Shown one piece after another: positions 14,925 to 16,292 of a stretch of 16,292 bases of DNA. Position 1 is the stretch's first letter. Each line of letters opens with the position of its first letter. Where the stretch lies: NCBI GenBank assembly GCA_016763355.1, contig JAESTY010000020.1, positions 1-16,292 of the forward strand, in the 5' to 3' direction. The notes under the pieces are model-generated. The model was not told the origin of the DNA, searched no databases, and saw nothing but the letters and a program-made list of their open reading frames with translations. The position numbers and the translations under genes are program-made. The stretch comes from Immundisolibacteraceae bacterium (GTDB lineage Bacteria; Pseudomonadota; Gammaproteobacteria; Immundisolibacterales; Immundisolibacteraceae).

Positions 14925-16083
14925 AATACGATCTCGGCAGGCCCATTACTTTTTCGCCGATATAATTCAGTAGTAATTCTCGACTCACGGGAATGGTTCT
15001 TAATAATCTGACCAAGCCATACAGATCTAACAGACCGACATCACGAGTAAAACCGGCACCACCGTTAACCTGCAAAGAACTATCCACCGCTTTAATCGCA
15101 GCCTCAGCGGCAAAATATTTAGCCATGTTGGCCTCAGCACCGGCCGGCGCTCCCTGATCAAAATTAGCAGCCGCTTTATAGGTCATCAGCGCCGCCATTT
15201 CAATTTCTGTGTGCGCATGGGCTAATGGATGAGCCAGTCCCTGATGAGATCCGATAGGCACACCAAAAACCTTACGGTCACCCGCATATTCCACACCTTT
15301 CTTTAAAGCATATCGACCCAGGCCGACCGCCATCGCTGCGACCACAATCCGTTCTGGGTTTAACACGTCAAACAGGATGGCAAAACCACGATCAACCTCA
15401 CCAACTACCTGCTCAGGTCCTAACTCAACATTGTCAAAAAATATCTCGCACTGCTTCTCCGGAATCATCACCGGAATTTCCATTGGCTGAATGGTCACAC
15501 CAGGTGCTTTAAGGTCAACCATAAATAGGGTAAACCCATCTGTCTTATGGGCGGCATCTTTTAGTGGCGTGGTTCTGGCGACTACCAGCGCATAGTCAGC
15601 TGCATCGGCGCCGGTGATGAAGGTTTTCTGGCCGGATAATTTAAATCCCAACCCATCAGTTTTTGCCAAAGTCGTAATCGCCATCGAATTACTACCGGCA
15701 TTAGGCTCAGTGATCGCGAAACAGAACACCTTTTCGCCGCTACAACCCGCTGGTAAATGGGCTTTTTTTAGTGTTTCAGATCCATAATGATCGAGCAGAC
15801 TGAGTACCATCGTTGGTCCCACCACCATCATAAACAGCGGTAATCCGGCGCCACTCATACCTTCCATCAGTAGCGCCATTTCGGTCATACCTAAACCGGC
15901 GCCACCATATTCCTCAGATACCATTACCCCTAAAAAGCCATCATCGGCAATTTGCTTCCAGAGCTCCATCGGAAACTCCTGAGCGTCGGATTTTTCTCGC
16001 CAGTAATCGCTGCCAAAGGATTCAGCCAGGTTAGAACCGTAATCCAGAATCATTTGCTGTTCGAAGCTGAGTTGAAAATCCAT
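14923..16083 (-). CDS. Acyl-CoA dehydrogenase family protein
   Basis: A 386-residue FAD enzyme of the acyl-CoA dehydrogenase family, which forms the 2,3-double bond of an acyl-CoA and passes electrons to ETF. Family landmarks: SEEYGGAGLG (56-65), CFAITEPNAGSN (121-132), KTFITGADAADY (153-164), RKVFGVPIGSHQG (270-282), and QVNGGAGFTRD (338-348). The C-terminal end is VMGLPRSY. The usual catalytic glutamate site of MCAD-type enzymes (YEGT) reads TIPVS here, with Pro365 at the glutamate position; a glutamate is found instead at Glu244 in NPERIVVA, which by my alignment is where LCAD and isovaleryl-CoA dehydrogenase carry theirs. AAGGA lies 7 bases before the ATG. An enoyl-CoA hydratase gene lies 82 bp upstream on the same strand, so a short beta-oxidation-like operon is likely. 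Acyl substrate unknown. Confidence 0.93.
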   Translation of the reverse strand: MDFQLSFEQQMILDYGSNLAESFGSDYWREKSDAQEFPMELWKQIADDGFLGVMVSEEYGGAGLGMTEMALLMEGMSGAGLPLFMMVVGPTMVLSLLDHYGSETLKKAHLPAGCSGEKVFCFAITEPNAGSNSMAITTLAKTDGLGFKLSGQKTFITGADAADYALVVARTTPLKDAAHKTDGFTLFMVDLKAPGVTIQPMEIPVMIPEKQCEIFFDNVELGPEQVVGEVDRGFAILFDVLNPERIVVAAMAVGLGRYALKKGVEYAGDRKVFGVPIGSHQGLAHPLAHAHTEIEMAALMTYKAAANFDQGAPAGAEANMAKYFAAEAAIKAVDSSLQVNGGAGFTRDVGLLDLYGLVRLLRTIPVSRELLLNYIGEKVMGLPRSY

Positions 16084-16097
16084 CGTCTGTTCCTTAG

Positions 16098-16138
16098 TTT
16101 CTATTGGGGCACTTGGAATTTCTATTCGGGTATCTGGA
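16098..16138. repeat. Two imperfect tandem copies upstream of the acyl-CoA dehydrogenase gene
   Basis: TTTCTATTGGGGCACTTGGA (16098-16117) and TTTCTATTCGGGTATCTGGA (16119-16138) match at 16 of 20 positions with a 21-bp period. They lie between the hydratase stop and the dehydrogenase ribosome binding site. The second copy contains GGGTATC, a core also seen in the tandem units at 3988-4054. Confidence 0.55.
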
Positions 16139-16165
16139 CTGATGCAGTCAATCTATTGCTTGAAT

Positions 16166-16292
16166 TCAATCAAATACTGGCGCTCGTTTCTGTCCAAATG
16201 CGGCTAACCCTTCGGAGACATCCTTCGATGCCATCGCCTCAGCAGCCACATGGACTTCCAGGTCCAAGCCTCGCTCCAGGGATCCGGCAAGA
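16166..16292 (-). CDS. Enoyl-CoA hydratase/isomerase family protein, C-terminal end only
   Basis: On the minus strand the frame is open from the right edge of the window to a TGA at 16168-16166 and gives 41 residues: LAGSLERGLDLEVHVAAEAM, then ASKDVSEGLAAFGQKRAPVFD. The pattern of an acidic-serine stretch followed by EGLAAF-KR-P-F is the standard end of crotonase-family proteins (SxDxxEGxxAFxEKRxPxF). This family hydrates trans-2-enoyl-CoA, among other reactions; the catalytic residues lie outside the window, so the exact reaction cannot be given. It is upstream of, and in the same direction as, the acyl-CoA dehydrogenase gene, as expected for a beta-oxidation or CoA-thioester degradation operon. 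Confidence 0.85.
   Translation of the reverse strand, partial: LAGSLERGLDLEVHVAAEAMASKDVSEGLAAFGQKRAPVFD

Overview
The window looks like a stretch of a gammaproteobacterial chromosome, probably from a marine or aquatic heterotroph. The grounds are an ExbB with a cleavable N-terminal extension followed by ExbD and TonB, a GloB glyoxalase II, catabolic acyl-CoA dehydrogenase and enoyl-CoA hydratase genes, and a Rieske oxygenase. Base composition and codon use look even across the window, a little under 50% GC by eye (not counted). I see no tRNA, rRNA, CRISPR array, insertion sequence, integrase or prophage gene.

Layout from left to right. (1) The end of a universal stress protein gene cut by the window edge, then an amidohydrolase-2 family enzyme behind a strong ribosome binding site and a perfect dyad. 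(2) A tight exbB-exbD-tonB operon with overlapping stop and start codons, followed by a hairpin and four degenerate 16-19 bp tandem units. (3) An FAD-linked D-2-hydroxyacid dehydrogenase that converges on a minus-strand pair, gloB followed by a dihydrofolate reductase gene. (4) A 435-bp divergent intergenic region, then a GAF-like/GGDEF diguanylate cyclase. (5) A Rieske ring-hydroxylating oxygenase alpha/beta pair without electron-transfer genes. (6) A long gap with several hairpins, then a PhnD-like periplasmic binding protein translationally coupled to a 1012-residue multi-PAS hybrid histidine kinase. (7) On the minus strand, the end of an enoyl-CoA hydratase gene followed by an acyl-CoA dehydrogenase gene.

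Functionally the window mixes nutrient uptake energy (TonB system), oxidation of organic acids, aromatics and acyl-CoA esters, methylglyoxal detoxification and two signalling modules. The PhnD-kinase pair resembles a ligand-sensing two-component system with no transporter beside it.

The strongest surprise is the dihydrofolate reductase. Along its whole length it resembles the integron-borne, trimethoprim-resistant DfrA1 enzyme far more than ordinary FolA, yet it sits in an apparently normal chromosomal setting with no cassette hallmarks. Its leader can fold so that the Shine-Dalgarno sequence or the TTG start codon is masked. Other points of interest are a receiver domain whose acidic pair is Asn-Asn, an acyl-CoA dehydrogenase whose catalytic glutamate appears to sit at the LCAD/IVD-type position, an orphan oxygenase pair, and several intergenic dyads and tandem repeats.
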